DNA from: Allobosea sp.
GTDB lineage: Bacteria; Pseudomonadota; Alphaproteobacteria; Rhizobiales; Beijerinckiaceae
NCBI RefSeq assembly: GCF_017308075.1
Contig: NZ_JAFKFX010000030.1
Span: 186,001-250,000, forward strand
Length of the DNA stretch: 64,000 nt
Direction of reading: 5' to 3'
Shown here: positions 36,444 through 45,365 of the stretch, piece by piece
Layout of the letters: every line of letters begins with the position of its first letter
Numbering within the stretch: position 1 is the stretch's first letter
Notes under the pieces: generated by a model
The model's database searches: none
Told to the model about the DNA's origin: nothing
The model's input: the letters and a program-made list of their open reading frames with translations, nothing else
Made by a program: the position numbers and the translations under genes

Positions 36444-36463
36444 GATCACGCGATCGCGTGATC
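36444..36463. promoter_or_regulatory. 20-bp perfect palindrome upstream of degP
   Basis: GATCACGCGATCGCGTGATC is a perfect 20-bp inverted repeat about 100 bp before the degP start. The same ATCACGCG/CGCGTGAT half-site occurs upstream of the AsmA gene (49771-49784). Could be a regulator site, or may be chance in GC-rich DNA. Confidence 0.4.
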
Positions 36464-36526
36464 GGCGAGGCCGGCGCCGCTTCTCGTGGCTGCGGAAAGC
36501 TGCGGGCGCAGGGCAGCCGTCCCCGG

Positions 36527-36560
36527 AAAAAATCCGATCGGGCCGAGCCGGCCCGATCGG
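36527..36560 (-). terminator. Rho-independent terminator of the hflK-hflC-DUF2065 operon
   Basis: Minus-strand RNA pairs CCGATCGGGC with GCCCGATCGG (10 bp, loop of 7) and then reads ATTTTTTCC, a good U-run. It begins 19 nt past the DUF2065 stop at 36579, so degP is a separate transcription unit. Confidence 0.87.
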
Positions 36561-36578
36561 TAATATGCCTTGCCGGCG

Positions 36579-36764
36579 CTAGCCGCGCACCAGCCAGACC
36601 AGCAGCACGCCGATGATCGCCGAGACGATGCCGATCAGCCGCATCCGATCGGGCGGCGTCTCGGCGGCACTGCGCAGCGCGTCCTTGGCGAGATGCGGGA
36701 TCGCGGCGAACAATATCCCCTCGATGGCGAAGACCAGGCCCAATGCCGCGAGGAAATCCGTCAT
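36579..36764 (-). CDS. DUF2065 family small membrane protein
   Basis: Predicted 61 aa with two hydrophobic helices (LAALGLVFAIEGILFAAIP and LIGIVSAIIGVLLVWLVRG), the known pattern of DUF2065, commonly encoded next to hflC. A role with the HflKC complex is likely but unproven. Last gene of the operon hflK-hflC-DUF2065. Confidence 0.88.
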   Translation of the reverse strand: MTDFLAALGLVFAIEGILFAAIPHLAKDALRSAAETPPDRMRLIGIVSAIIGVLLVWLVRG

Positions 36765-36787
36765 GCCGCCCCGACGCCCGCTTGAGA

Positions 36788-37720
36788 TCAGGGCCGGGCC
36801 GCGCCGGCCGCCGGAGCAGCGCCGGAAGCGGCAGGCGCCGCTCCCTGCTTGCCGCCGGCCGGATCGTTGAAGAAGCGGAAGAACGGCGAATCCGGCGAGA
36901 GCAGCATGCGCGTATCGCCCGCCTTCAGGCTTGCTTCATAGGCCTGCATCGAGCGGTAGAAGGCGAAGAACTCCGGATCCTTGCCGAAACCTTCGGCGAA
37001 GATGCGGTTGCGTTCGCCTTCGCCCTGGCCGCGGATCTCGTCCGACTTGCGCTGCGCCTCAGCGACGATGATCGTCGCCTCGCGCTCGGCCCGGGCCCGG
37101 ATCTCCTGCGCCTGCTGGGCACCGAGCGCGCGGGCTTCGGCAGCCTCGCGCTGACGCTCGGTCTGCATGCGCTGGAACACCGCTTGCGAGTTGGCCTGCG
37201 GCAGGTCGACCCGGCGCAAGCGGACATCGACCACGGTCATGCCGAAGCGCGCCGCCTCGCGGTTCACGTCGTCGCGGATGCGGTTCATCAGCCGCGAGCG
37301 GTCATTGCGGACCATCGAGGTGAAGGTCGCCTCGGCCAGCACCGAACGGACGTTACCGTTGACGATCGAGGCCAGCTGCGAATTGGCGCGCGGGATGTTG
37401 TTGACCGCCTGATAGAAGCGCAGCGGATCGGAGATCCGGTAGCGCGTGAAGGCGTCGACCACGAGACGCTTCTGGTCGGCGGCGATGATTTCCTGCGCCG
37501 GCAGGTCGAGGTCGAGGATGCGGTTGTCGAGATAGACCACCTGCTCGAACGGCGCCGGCAGCTTGAAATAGAGGCCGGGCGCGGTGACGACGCTGCGCAC
37601 CGCGCCGAAGCGCAGTACGATGGCCGACTGGGTCTGCTGCACCACGAAGGTCGCGACGTAGAACACGACGGCCGCAATGCCGATCAGCGCGAGCGCGCCG
37701 ACGCGAAGGAAGCCGTTCAT
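36788..37720 (-). CDS. hflC: HflC, protease modulator (SPFH family)
   Basis: Predicted 310 aa with one N-terminal transmembrane segment (LALIGIAAVVFYVATFVV) and the SPFH/band-7 domain (LRFGAVRSVVTAPGLYFKLPAPFEQVVYLD; later RRVDLPQANSQAVFQRMQTERQREAAEARA). With HflK it forms a large complex around the FtsH protease that controls degradation of membrane proteins. Overlaps hflK by four bases. Confidence 0.93.
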   Translation of the reverse strand: MNGFLRVGALALIGIAAVVFYVATFVVQQTQSAIVLRFGAVRSVVTAPGLYFKLPAPFEQVVYLDNRILDLDLPAQEIIAADQKRLVVDAFTRYRISDPLRFYQAVNNIPRANSQLASIVNGNVRSVLAEATFTSMVRNDRSRLMNRIRDDVNREAARFGMTVVDVRLRRVDLPQANSQAVFQRMQTERQREAAEARALGAQQAQEIRARAEREATIIVAEAQRKSDEIRGQGEGERNRIFAEGFGKDPEFFAFYRSMQAYEASLKAGDTRMLLSPDSPFFRFFNDPAGGKQGAAPAASGAAPAAGAARP

Positions 37721-38886
37721 CGCACCGCTCCCTGCTGCTGCTGGGCCTGGCCGGCCGGACGACGGGGCTGACCAAGTTCGGAGAGAGGCAGATAGGGGAC
37801 GACGCCGCTGCCGGACTTGTTCTGATCGAGGATGATCTTGTCCATGCCGCCGAGGACACGCTCCATGGTTTCGATGAAGAGACGCTCGCGGGTCACGTCC
37901 GGTGCGTTCTTGTACTGCTCGTAGACAGCGGTGAAGCGGCTGATCTGGCCGAGTGCCTCATTGACCGTCTGGTCCTTGAAGGCTTCGGCGGACTGGATCA
38001 GCTGAGCCGAGCGACCGCGCGATTCCGGCACGACCCGATTGGCATAGGTCTCGGCCTCGTTGCGCAGGCGCTCCTGGTCGGCGCGCGCCGCCTGGACGTC
38101 GCGGAAGGCGTCGATGACCTGCTGCGGCGGGTCGACCTTCTGGAGCTGGACCAGCCTGATCTGCACGCCCGCCCGATAGGAGTTGAGCGTGTCCTGCATC
38201 AGCTGGCGCACCTCGGTCTCGATCTGGGCACGGTCGGTGGTCAGCACCGGCTGGATGTTGCGCCGGCCGATGACCTCGCGCATCGCGCTCTCGGCCACGG
38301 CCTTCACCGTTCCGGGCGGATCCTGAATGTTGAAGACATAGGCTTCAGGCGCGCCGGGATCGATCTGCCACTGCACGATCACGTCGATGTCGACGATGTT
38401 CTCGTCGCCGGTCAGCATCAGGCTTTCCTCGGGCACGTCGCTCTGGCGCGAGGCGCGCACGGATTCGACGGTCCGGAAGCCGACCTCGGTGGTGATGACG
38501 TTGGTGACCTGCGGCTTGATCACGCTGCCGATCGGATAAGGCAGGTTGTAGTTCAGACCCTGCCCGGTCTTGCCAACATATTTGCCGAAGATCAGGTTGA
38601 GGCCGACCTCGTTCGGGCGCACCGTGTAGATGCCGGTCGCCAGCCAAACGAGGACGAGGCCGAGGCCGATCACGAGCGCGCCACGGCCACCGAGATTGCC
38701 GCCGGGCATGAAATTCTTCAGCCGGTCCTGGCCGCGCCGGATGATCTCCTCGAGATCGGGGGGCGTATTGCCGCCCGATGGACCGCCGCCCCAGGGACCG
38801 CCGCCATTGCCGCCGCCGCGCTGGCCCCAGGGACCACCTCCGCCGCCGCTTCCCCCGCTACCGCCGCTCTGGTTGCTCCAAGGCAT
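37717..38886 (-). CDS. hflK: HflK, protease modulator (SPFH family)
   Basis: Predicted 389 aa. Gly/Pro-rich N-tail (first 45 residues: SGGSGGGGGPWGQRGG type), one transmembrane segment (ALVIGLGLVLVWLATGIYTV), then the SPFH domain and a C-terminal coiled region (RNEAETYANRVVPESRGRSAQLI). Together with HflC it limits FtsH activity. First gene of the operon; its promoter lies in 38887-39055. ATG/GTG overlap with hflC gives tight coupling. Confidence 0.93.
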   Translation of the reverse strand: MPWSNQSGGSGGSGGGGGPWGQRGGGNGGGPWGGGPSGGNTPPDLEEIIRRGQDRLKNFMPGGNLGGRGALVIGLGLVLVWLATGIYTVRPNEVGLNLIFGKYVGKTGQGLNYNLPYPIGSVIKPQVTNVITTEVGFRTVESVRASRQSDVPEESLMLTGDENIVDIDVIVQWQIDPGAPEAYVFNIQDPPGTVKAVAESAMREVIGRRNIQPVLTTDRAQIETEVRQLMQDTLNSYRAGVQIRLVQLQKVDPPQQVIDAFRDVQAARADQERLRNEAETYANRVVPESRGRSAQLIQSAEAFKDQTVNEALGQISRFTAVYEQYKNAPDVTRERLFIETMERVLGGMDKIILDQNKSGSGVVPYLPLSELGQPRRPAGQAQQQQGAVR

Positions 38887-39055
38887 TCTTCAGCCGTTCC
38901 TCACTTTAAATACCGACCGTGCAATAACCGAACGGCAGTTCATTGTCAGCGCCGGGCGGCGCGATGGGCTGTGACTTGGGCATCGGCCACGGATTCGTCA
39001 ACGACGCAAGCCCCTTTCGACGTAAGTCATTTGTCGCGTGGGCACTCGAATGGGC

Positions 39056-39595
39056 TCAAATGCGCCGCTCGAAGCTGGCGAAGCTGAAGGCATGCTCGTC
39101 ATCGGCCGAGGCGGGATGCTCGCTGCGCGCAGTCTCGCTGAAGGCGGCACGGTCCCAAGCCGGAAACACCGCGTCGCCTGCCGGGGCAGCATGGACGAAG
39201 GTGAGTTCCATCCGGTCGACCAGCGGCAGGGCGAGAGCGTAGATCTCGCTACCACCGCCGATGATCACGGCACCGGCGCCCTTCTGCGTCCCGAGCCGCT
39301 GCGCGATCGCGAGCGCCTCCTCCAGCGAGGTCGCGACCGCGACGCCTTCGGCCCGGAAGTCCGGATCGCGCGTCAGCACCACCGTCTCGCGGCCCGGCAG
39401 CGGCTTGCCGATCGAAAGGAAGGTCTTGCGGCCCATGATGATCGGGCAGCCCATGGTCAGCGCGCGGAAACGTCGCAGATCGGTCTTCAGCCGCCAGATC
39501 AGGCTGTTCTCGCTGCCGATCACGCCATTGTCGGCAATCGCCGCGACCAGGACGACGGGCAGCTGCGCTGCGTCTGCGGACATCGACTCAGCCAC
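39056..39595 (-). CDS. folA: Dihydrofolate reductase
   Basis: Predicted 179 aa. N-terminal AAIADNGVIGSENSLIWRLKTDL and GRKTFLSIGKPLPGRETVVLTRDP, the folate and NADPH contact loops; IIGGGSEIYALALP follows. It regenerates tetrahydrofolate for thymidylate synthase, encoded just upstream. Start is ATG 39595, with overlap of 8 bp into the GNAT gene (39588). Third gene of the operon thyA-GNAT-folA. Confidence 0.94.
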   Translation of the reverse strand: MAESMSADAAQLPVVLVAAIADNGVIGSENSLIWRLKTDLRRFRALTMGCPIIMGRKTFLSIGKPLPGRETVVLTRDPDFRAEGVAVATSLEEALAIAQRLGTQKGAGAVIIGGGSEIYALALPLVDRMELTFVHAAPAGDAVFPAWDRAAFSETARSEHPASADDEHAFSFASFERRI

Positions 39596-40070
39596 CTTGC
39601 GCCAGCCTCGCCAGCGCCTCGCCGTCGAGCCGCTTCACCGTCCACTCATCCTGCGCGACGGCGCCGATCGAGCGGTAGAAGACCCGCGAAGGCTCGTTCC
39701 AGTTCAGCACCCACCAGGCGAAGCGCGACAGCCCCTCGTCGACGCAGCGCCGGGCGAGGCGGACCATCAGCGCCTTGCCGATACCCCGGCCGCGATACTC
39801 GGGCTGCACATAGAGGTCCTCGAGCCAGATGCCGTGCCGGCCGGTGAAGGTCGAATAGGTGTAGAACCAGATCGCGAAGCCGGCGGGCTTCCCGTCCCAT
39901 TCCGCGATGTCGCAGAAGACCTTCGGCTCGGGCTCGAACAGCGCCCTGGCGATGTCGGCCTCGCTCGCCACCACCTCGTGCAGCAGCTTCTCGTATTCTG
40001 CGAGCTCGCGGATGAAGCCGAGCACGAGGCCGGCGTCCTCGGGCCGGGCGGGGCGAATGGAGAGCGTCAT
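39588..40070 (-). CDS. GNAT family N-acetyltransferase
   Basis: Predicted 160 aa with the acetyl-CoA binding motif A ([23 protein letters not shown], with the RGRGIG loop). Starts [19 protein letters not shown], a common GNAT start. Acetyl acceptor unknown. Overlaps thyA by four bases and folA by eight, so it is translated together with thymidylate metabolism genes; it may act on a small molecule or protein that is coregulated. Confidence 0.86.
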   Translation of the reverse strand: MTLSIRPARPEDAGLVLGFIRELAEYEKLLHEVVASEADIARALFEPEPKVFCDIAEWDGKPAGFAIWFYTYSTFTGRHGIWLEDLYVQPEYRGRGIGKALMVRLARRCVDEGLSRFAWWVLNWNEPSRVFYRSIGAVAQDEWTVKRLDGEALARLAQGG

Positions 40071-40861
40071 ACCGCGATCGGCGCCTTGATGCCGGGATGC
40101 GGATCATAGCCCTCGATCGCGATGTCCTCGAAGCGGAACTCCTCGAGCTTCGTCACCGCCGGATTGAGCTTCAGCGTCGGCAGCGCCCGCGGCTCGCGCG
40201 AGAGCTGCAGCTTCGCTTGGTCGAGATGGTTCACATAGAGATGGGTGTCACCGAAGGAGTGGACGAACTCGCCGACGCCGAGCCCCGTCACCTGCGCCAC
40301 CATATGGGTCAAAAGCGCATAGCTCGCGACATTGAACGGCACGCCGAGGAAGACGTCCGCCGAGCGCTGGTAAAGCTGGCAGGAGAGCTTCCCGTCCGCG
40401 ACGAAGAACTGGAACAGGCAATGGCAGGGCGCCAGCGCCATTTTCGGGATGTCGGCCGGATTCCAGGCCGAGACGATCAGGCGGCGCGAATCCGGGTTGC
40501 GGCGGATCTCATCGACCAGCCAGGCGATCTGGTCGATGGTCTGCCCGTCGGGCGCCGGCCAGGAGCGCCACTGCCGGCCATAGACCGGGCCGAGATCGCC
40601 ATTCGCATCGGCCCACTCGTCCCAGATCGTGACGCCGTTCTCCTGGAGATAGCGCACATTGGTGTCGCCGCGCAGGAACCAGATCAGCTCGTGGATGATA
40701 GATTTCAGATGCAGCTTCTTGGTCGTCACCAGCGGGAAGCCGGCTGCGAGGTCGAAGCGCATCTGATGGCCGAACACGGCGAGCGTGCCGGTACCGGTGC
40801 GGTCGTCCTTGCGGACACCCTCGTCGAGAACGCGTTTCAGGAGGTCGTGATACTGGCGCAT
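40067..40861 (-). CDS. thyA: Thymidylate synthase
   Basis: Predicted 264 aa, the standard length. Catalytic Cys lies in [12 protein letters not shown] (near residue 145); other motifs include [18 protein letters not shown] (dUMP/folate) and SNSWNPADI-like segment [11 protein letters not shown]. It converts dUMP to dTMP using methylene-tetrahydrofolate, releasing dihydrofolate that FolA recycles. ATG 40861 is the start that fits the family; an open frame reaches 41911. First gene of its operon. Confidence 0.95.
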   Translation of the reverse strand: MRQYHDLLKRVLDEGVRKDDRTGTGTLAVFGHQMRFDLAAGFPLVTTKKLHLKSIIHELIWFLRGDTNVRYLQENGVTIWDEWADANGDLGPVYGRQWRSWPAPDGQTIDQIAWLVDEIRRNPDSRRLIVSAWNPADIPKMALAPCHCLFQFFVADGKLSCQLYQRSADVFLGVPFNVASYALLTHMVAQVTGLGVGEFVHSFGDTHLYVNHLDQAKLQLSREPRALPTLKLNPAVTKLEEFRFEDIAIEGYDPHPGIKAPIAV

Positions 40862-41093
40862 GCCGGCATCTAGCCGGATTCGAGCCCGCTCCAAAAGAGC
40901 CGTGGCGGCGCCGTCCAGAGACGTTTGCGCATGCCGCCCCGCAGCCCCGCGCAGGCGCTCACGAAAACGGCATCGTCTGTGACGCCCTGCTCCGCTGCAT
41001 TGCCGGACCCGCGCCCCAATCTGAGAGCCCGATGACAGACAAGGGGCGCTTCGGGCCTGCGCAAAATCGGCCCGTGCTGATGAGGATTGAATC

Positions 41094-41366
41094 ATGAGCA
41101 GAACGAAGTTGCTGGCTGCCTTGGCCGTCGCGGCCTTCATGGCCAATGGGGCGCTTGGCGCCGCCGCCGAACCACGGGAAACCAAGACCGCCGCCATCGA
41201 GGGGATCAGCGAGGCGCAGGCCCGCGCCATCGCCTTCGATACCGGCCTCGTCCATGTCGAGGAAATCGCGCTGCTCGAAGGCCGGTGGGAGCTCGCCGGA
41301 CGCGACCGATCGGGCGACGAGCGCGTCATCGACATCAATGCGCATGACGGAACGCTGCTGCGCTGA
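41094..41366 (+). CDS. PepSY domain-containing secreted protein
   Basis: Predicted 90 aa with signal peptide ([25 protein letters not shown]) and a PepSY-like tail ([52 protein letters not shown]). PepSY domains usually bind or inhibit peptidases in the envelope. Stand-alone gene just upstream of the tmRNA promoter. Confidence 0.78.
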   Translation: MSRTKLLAALAVAAFMANGALGAAAEPRETKTAAIEGISEAQARAIAFDTGLVHVEEIALLEGRWELAGRDRSGDERVIDINAHDGTLLR

Positions 41367-41494
41367 GCCCGTTTCCGCCGATTTTCCGGCAGGTTGCGCT
41401 TCATTTGGCCATGTTTGTGCCGCCGGGCGATTATTGAGCCGGAAAACCCTCCTGCTCTCTTTCCCCCCGCGATCACAGTGCCTATATTCGCCAT

Positions 41495-41847
41495 GCCGCT
41501 CGCAAGAACGGCTATGGCGATAAACGGACGTCGGAATAAGCCTTTCGGACCCGGGGGCGGTACCCGGCGCCTCCACCCCAGCCCTGCGGCGCGAGCAGCA
41601 GGAAACTTGCAGCCTCGAAGCTGCAGGGCTGCGGCGGGGGCGAAATAGGATCGACGAGGGTGTAAAGGTCGTTCTTTTGCTCGGCATGGTTCCGCCGTTA
41701 TCGGGCCAAAGCATAGTTGCCAACGACAACAATGCTCGGGTTGCTGTCGCCGCGTAAGCGGTGCTGGTTCCCAAACCAAAGCCCTTGCGCTTAGCCGCGT
41801 AAGGCGGGGCTCGGAGGCGCCTGGCAACAGAAGCCTCCACTTTTTTT
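41495..41847 (+). ncRNA. ssrA: Transfer-messenger RNA (circularly permuted, two-piece type)
   Basis: Rescue RNA that frees stalled ribosomes and tags their peptides. The gene is permuted: the acceptor piece comes first, with T-stem CCGGG/CCCGG (41551-41555/41563-41567) around a 7-nt loop and acceptor strand CGCCTCC (41568-41574) followed by ACC; then a spacer hairpin region; then the coding piece starting at GGGGGCGAAATAGGATCG (41636). GGGGGCG pairs with CGCCTCC to close the tRNA-like domain. The tag ORF (41720-41758) reads [12 protein letters not shown] then TAA. The transcript ends in a GGAGGC/GCCTCC terminator plus T7 (41813-41847). Promoter -10 candidate TATATT at 41483; exact 5' end unknown. 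Processing removes the spacer. Confidence 0.92.
41813..41847 (+). terminator. Rho-independent terminator of ssrA
   Basis: GGAGGC (41813-41818) pairs with GCCTCC (41833-41838) around a 14-nt loop, followed by ACTTTTTTT (41839-41847). Confidence 0.85.
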
Positions 41848-41934
41848 GATGAAGGGCGGCATGCCCTCTTATGCATGTGCCGGATGCCCGGCGTCCGGGC
41901 ATGCAGGACATGATCGAAACGGAATCCGGACGCG

Positions 41935-42534
41935 ATGACGAAGGACATTCTCCGCTACGACCTGATGGTACAGGACGCGCTCAAGGGCGTGGTACGCAAG
42001 ATCCTGTCCGAGGCCGGCCGCGACGGTTTGCCGGGCGATCATCATTTCTACATCACCTTCCGGACCACGGCGCCGGGCGTGCGCCTGTCGCAGCGCCTGC
42101 GCGAGAAGCACCCGGACGAGATGACGATCGTGCTCCAGCACCAGTTCTGGGACCTGAACGTCAGCGAACACGCCTTCGAGGTCGGGCTGTCTTTCTCGGG
42201 TGTGCCTGAACGGCTGCTGATCCCCTATGATGCGATCACCACCTTCTTCGATCCCTCAGTGCAGTTCGGCCTGAAATTCGAGACCCAGGACGCGCAGGCC
42301 GAGGCCGCCCCGGATGCCCAGGAGGCTCCGAAGGGGCCGCGCGCCGTCGGCACCGAGCCGAACGCCGCCCCGGCAGCCCTGGCGCTTGCCGGCAAGCCGA
42401 AGCCGACGCCGCCCCCCGCCGCGAAGCCCGCCAGCGAAACCGGCGAGGCGCAGGCCGAAGACAAGGAAACCGAGGCCGAGGGGGAAGGTGGCGCGCAGGT
42501 TCTCAGCCTCGACGCCTTCCGCAAGAAGACCTGA
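41935..42534 (+). CDS. sspB: SspB family protein, ClpXP adaptor for tagged proteins
   Basis: Predicted 199 aa. The first 115 residues are the folded SspB-alpha domain ([72 protein letters not shown]). The rest is a Pro/Ala-rich linker with an acidic end, ending in [10 protein letters not shown], the C-terminal peptide that docks ClpX. It delivers ssrA-tagged proteins to ClpXP. Directly downstream of ssrA, which makes the tag: a tight functional pair. Start ATG 41935. Confidence 0.93.
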   Translation: MTKDILRYDLMVQDALKGVVRKILSEAGRDGLPGDHHFYITFRTTAPGVRLSQRLREKHPDEMTIVLQHQFWDLNVSEHAFEVGLSFSGVPERLLIPYDAITTFFDPSVQFGLKFETQDAQAEAAPDAQEAPKGPRAVGTEPNAAPAALALAGKPKPTPPPAAKPASETGEAQAEDKETEAEGEGGAQVLSLDAFRKKT

Positions 42535-42541
42535 GCCGGCC

Positions 42542-43936
42542 ATGACCGAATATCGCAGCGAAACCGATTCCTTCGGTCCGATTTCCGTCGCTGCCGACCG
42601 CTACTGGGCGGCGCAGACCCAGCGCTCCCTCGAGAATTTCCGCATCGGCGGCCCGGCCGAGCGCCTGCCCTTGCCGCTCGTGCACGCGCTTGTGCTGGTC
42701 AAGAAGGCCGCCGCCATCGTCAACGCCCGCCTCGGCCTGCTCGATCACAAGCTGGAGGCCGCCATCGTCCAGGCGGCCGACGAAGCGCTTTCCGGCCGCT
42801 TCGACGACCATTTCCCGCTGGTGGTCTGGCAGACCGGCTCCGGCACCCAGTCCAACATGAACGCCAACGAGGTGCTGGCCAACCGCGCCAACGAGATCCT
42901 CGGCGCGGGCCTCGGGGCCAAGAGCCCGGTGCACCCCAATGACCATGTCAACAAGGGCCAGTCCTCCAATGACAGCTTCCCGACGGCGATCCATATCGCC
43001 GCGGCGCTTGCCGTCTCGCGGGACTTGCTGCCGGCCCTGACCCGGCTGAAGGACGCGCTCGACGCCAAGGCCAAGTCCTATGCCGACCTCGTCAAGATCG
43101 GCCGCACCCATCTTCAGGACGCGACCCCGGTCACGCTCGGCCAGGAATTCTCCGGCTATGTCGCCCAGATCGAGCTCGGCATCGCCCGGATCGATCAGAC
43201 CCTGCCCGGCCTGCTGGCCCTCGCCCAGGGCGGCACTGCGGTCGGCACCGGCCTCAACGCCCATCCCGATTTCGCCAAGGCCTTCTCGGCCGAGATCGCC
43301 CGTCTGACCGGCCTGCCCTTCCGCACCGCAGACAATCTCTTCGAGGCGCTGGCGAGCCATGGCGCGATGACCTACAGCCATGGCGCGCTGACCGCGCTCG
43401 CCATGGACCTGTTCAAGATCGCCAACGACATCCGCCTGATGGGCTCGGGCCCGCGCTCGGGCCTCGGCGAGCTCAGCCTGCCCGAGAACGAGCCGGGTTC
43501 CTCGATCATGCCGGGCAAGGTCAACCCGACCCAGGCCGAGGCCTTGACCATGGTCGCGACCCGCGTGCACGGCAACCAGGCGACCATCGCCTTCGCCGCC
43601 AGCCAGGGTCATTTCGAGCTCAACGTCTTCAAGCCGGTGATCGCCCAGGCTTTTCTGCAATCCGCCCGGCTGCTGGCCGATGCGGCAGAGAGCTTCCGCC
43701 TCAACTGCGTCGAGGGCATCGAGCCCAATCGCGAGCGGCTGGAAGAACTGCTCTCGCGCTCGCTGATGCTGGTCACCGCGCTCGCCCCGGCGATCGGCTA
43801 TGACAAGGCCGCCGCCATCGCCAAGGCGGCCCATCACAACGGCACGACGCTGCGCGAGGAGGCTCTGCGCGCCGGCGTCGAGGCGGCGCTGTTCGACCGT
43901 ACGGTCGTGCCCGGACACATGCTCGGCCCGGCCTGA
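42542..43936 (+). CDS. fumC: Fumarate hydratase class II
   Basis: Predicted 464 aa. Family signature [15 protein letters not shown] at about residue 319, with [13 protein letters not shown] near residue 100 and [12 protein letters not shown]. Converts fumarate to malate in the TCA cycle without an iron-sulfur cluster. ATG 42542 lies seven bases after the sspB stop. The following DUF4169 gene begins three bases after its stop, so fumC, DUF4169 and RHH are one transcript. Confidence 0.95.
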   Translation: MTEYRSETDSFGPISVAADRYWAAQTQRSLENFRIGGPAERLPLPLVHALVLVKKAAAIVNARLGLLDHKLEAAIVQAADEALSGRFDDHFPLVVWQTGSGTQSNMNANEVLANRANEILGAGLGAKSPVHPNDHVNKGQSSNDSFPTAIHIAAALAVSRDLLPALTRLKDALDAKAKSYADLVKIGRTHLQDATPVTLGQEFSGYVAQIELGIARIDQTLPGLLALAQGGTAVGTGLNAHPDFAKAFSAEIARLTGLPFRTADNLFEALASHGAMTYSHGALTALAMDLFKIANDIRLMGSGPRSGLGELSLPENEPGSSIMPGKVNPTQAEALTMVATRVHGNQATIAFAASQGHFELNVFKPVIAQAFLQSARLLADAAESFRLNCVEGIEPNRERLEELLSRSLMLVTALAPAIGYDKAAAIAKAAHHNGTTLREEALRAGVEAALFDRTVVPGHMLGPA

Positions 43937-43939
43937 GGC

Positions 43940-44140
43940 ATGGCGGAGATCATCAATCTCCGGCGCGCCCGCAAGGCCCGCGACCGTGCGACGGCCGAGG
44001 CGCAGGCCGCGCAGAACCGGATCGAATTCGGCCGCACCAAGGCCGAGCGCAAACTGACAGCGGCGGAAAAGACGTTGCAGGCGACCCGTCTCGACGGGCA
44101 CCGCCTCGACGCGACGAAGGACGACAAGGGCGAGGCATGA
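43940..44140 (+). CDS. DUF4169 family small protein
   Basis: Predicted 66 aa, strongly basic and helical: MAEIINLRRARKARDRATAEAQAAQNRIEFGRTKAERK. The pattern matches DUF4169, always found downstream of fumC in this group. Function unknown; high Arg/Lys suggests nucleic acid or ribosome contact. Overlaps the RHH gene by four bases. Confidence 0.88.
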   Translation: MAEIINLRRARKARDRATAEAQAAQNRIEFGRTKAERKLTAAEKTLQATRLDGHRLDATKDDKGEA

Positions 44141-44379
44141 GCGGCCTGCACAAGCGCTCGCTCGCCATTGCCGGCCATCGAACCAGCGTCTCTCTCGAAG
44201 AACCGTTCTGGGAAGCGCTGAAGGAGATCGCCGCTGCCGAAGGCCGGCCGCTCGCCGGCCTGGTCGCCGAAATCGATCTCGCCCGCGGCGAAGCCAATCT
44301 CTCCTCCGCCCTGCGCCTGCATGTCCTCGCACATTACCGCGCCCGCGCCGGAGCTGCGCCGCTCAGCCCTGCGGATTGA
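44137..44379 (+). CDS. Ribbon-helix-helix domain protein
   Basis: Predicted 80 aa with an RHH fold: beta strand HRTSVSLEEPFW, then helices ALKEIAAAEGRPLAGLVAEIDL and SALRLHVLAHYRARA. RHH proteins are small dimeric DNA-binding regulators. Start overlaps the DUF4169 stop (ATGA). Its 3' end overlaps the convergent argP gene by 17 bp. Confidence 0.83.
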   Translation: MSGLHKRSLAIAGHRTSVSLEEPFWEALKEIAAAEGRPLAGLVAEIDLARGEANLSSALRLHVLAHYRARAGAAPLSPAD

Positions 44380-45271
44380 CGAGAACCTGGCGTGCCGTCT
44401 CGACCATGGCGTGCGTCAGGTCCGCGAGCCGGTCCGAGGCGATCCGGTTGACCTGCCAGAACAGCGGAATGTCGAGCGATGTGCCGGGCACGAGTTCATG
44501 CAGCCGTCCGGTCGCGATATGGTCCCGCACCAGCAGTTCGGGATTGACGCACCAGCCGATGCCCAGAAGGCTCGCATCGACGAAGCCCTGCGTCGAAGGA
44601 ACCCAGTGGACGGGGTGATCCGGACTCGCGCCGAAGGCGAGCTGCATCCACTGGCGCTGCAGCCGGTCCTTCTGGTTGAAGACCAGCGAGGGCGCCTGTG
44701 AGAGCGCCTCCAGCGTCACGCCCCCGGGGAAATGCCGCACGATGAACTCCGGGCTCGCCGTCGCCAGATAGCGCAGCGAGCCGAGCGGTGTGACGCGGCA
44801 GCCTTGAATGGGCTTGGCTAGCGCCGTGACCGCGGCGAGCACGCGCCCCCGCCGCAGCCACTCGGCCGTATGGTCCTGATCGTCGACGGCGATGTCGAGA
44901 AGATGCGTGCTGCGCCGGGCGAAGGCCGCGACCGCGCCGAGGAACCAGGTCCCGAGGCTGTCCGCATTGGTGGCGATCCGCAGCGTGGCGCGTCGCTGGG
45001 GCTGATCCGGCTCGGCCAGCGCCGGCAACCGGGCCATCAGCTCCTCTTCGAGCAGACCGAGTTGCTCCATATGGCGGCAGAGCCATTCGCCCCTTTCGGT
45101 CGCGGTGCAGGGCTGCCCCCTGATGACCAGCACGGTGCCCATCCGCTCCTCGAGCAGCTTGACGCGCTGCGAGACGGCAGAGGGCGTTACGTTCAGGGCC
45201 TGCGCAGCCTTCTCGAAACTGCCGGTCCGCACCACCAGGGATACGGCCTGCATGGCCGGATAATCGAGCAT
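44363..45271 (-). CDS. argP: LysR family regulator ArgP
   Basis: Predicted 302 aa. N-terminal LysR helix-turn-helix (MLDYPAMQAVSLVVRTGSFEKAAQALNVTPSAVSQRVKLLE) matches the ArgP/IciA subgroup, and the rest is the periplasmic-binding-like effector domain. ArgP senses lysine and arginine and activates argO, divergent and 95 bp away. Target binding is likely in the AT-rich intergenic 45280-45312. Confidence 0.93.
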   Translation of the reverse strand: MLDYPAMQAVSLVVRTGSFEKAAQALNVTPSAVSQRVKLLEERMGTVLVIRGQPCTATERGEWLCRHMEQLGLLEEELMARLPALAEPDQPQRRATLRIATNADSLGTWFLGAVAAFARRSTHLLDIAVDDQDHTAEWLRRGRVLAAVTALAKPIQGCRVTPLGSLRYLATASPEFIVRHFPGGVTLEALSQAPSLVFNQKDRLQRQWMQLAFGASPDHPVHWVPSTQGFVDASLLGIGWCVNPELLVRDHIATGRLHELVPGTSLDIPLFWQVNRIASDRLADLTHAMVETARQVLVNPQG

Positions 45272-45279
45272 GACCTTAG

Positions 45280-45312
45280 CTGAGCTTAATTCGCATAATC
45301 AAATTTAACTAC
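45280..45312. promoter_or_regulatory. AT-rich argP-argO intergenic control region
   Basis: The stretch TTAATTCGCATAATC with CAAATTTAACTAC nearby is far richer in A+T than its surroundings and has inverted repeat character (TTAAT...ATAAT, AAATTTAA). It lies between the divergent argP and argO start codons, where LysR-type regulators bind T-N11-A sites. The exact footprint is not known. Confidence 0.45.
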
Positions 45313-45365
45313 ACTAATGCCGGTATCGAGCCTAGGCGGAACCTCACCAACCGGAAACCGCGCCG

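Noticed and set aside
42503-44332. Minus-strand open frame of 609 aa opposite fumC
   Set aside because: Shadow of fumC and DUF4169/RHH genes; no recognisable protein features.
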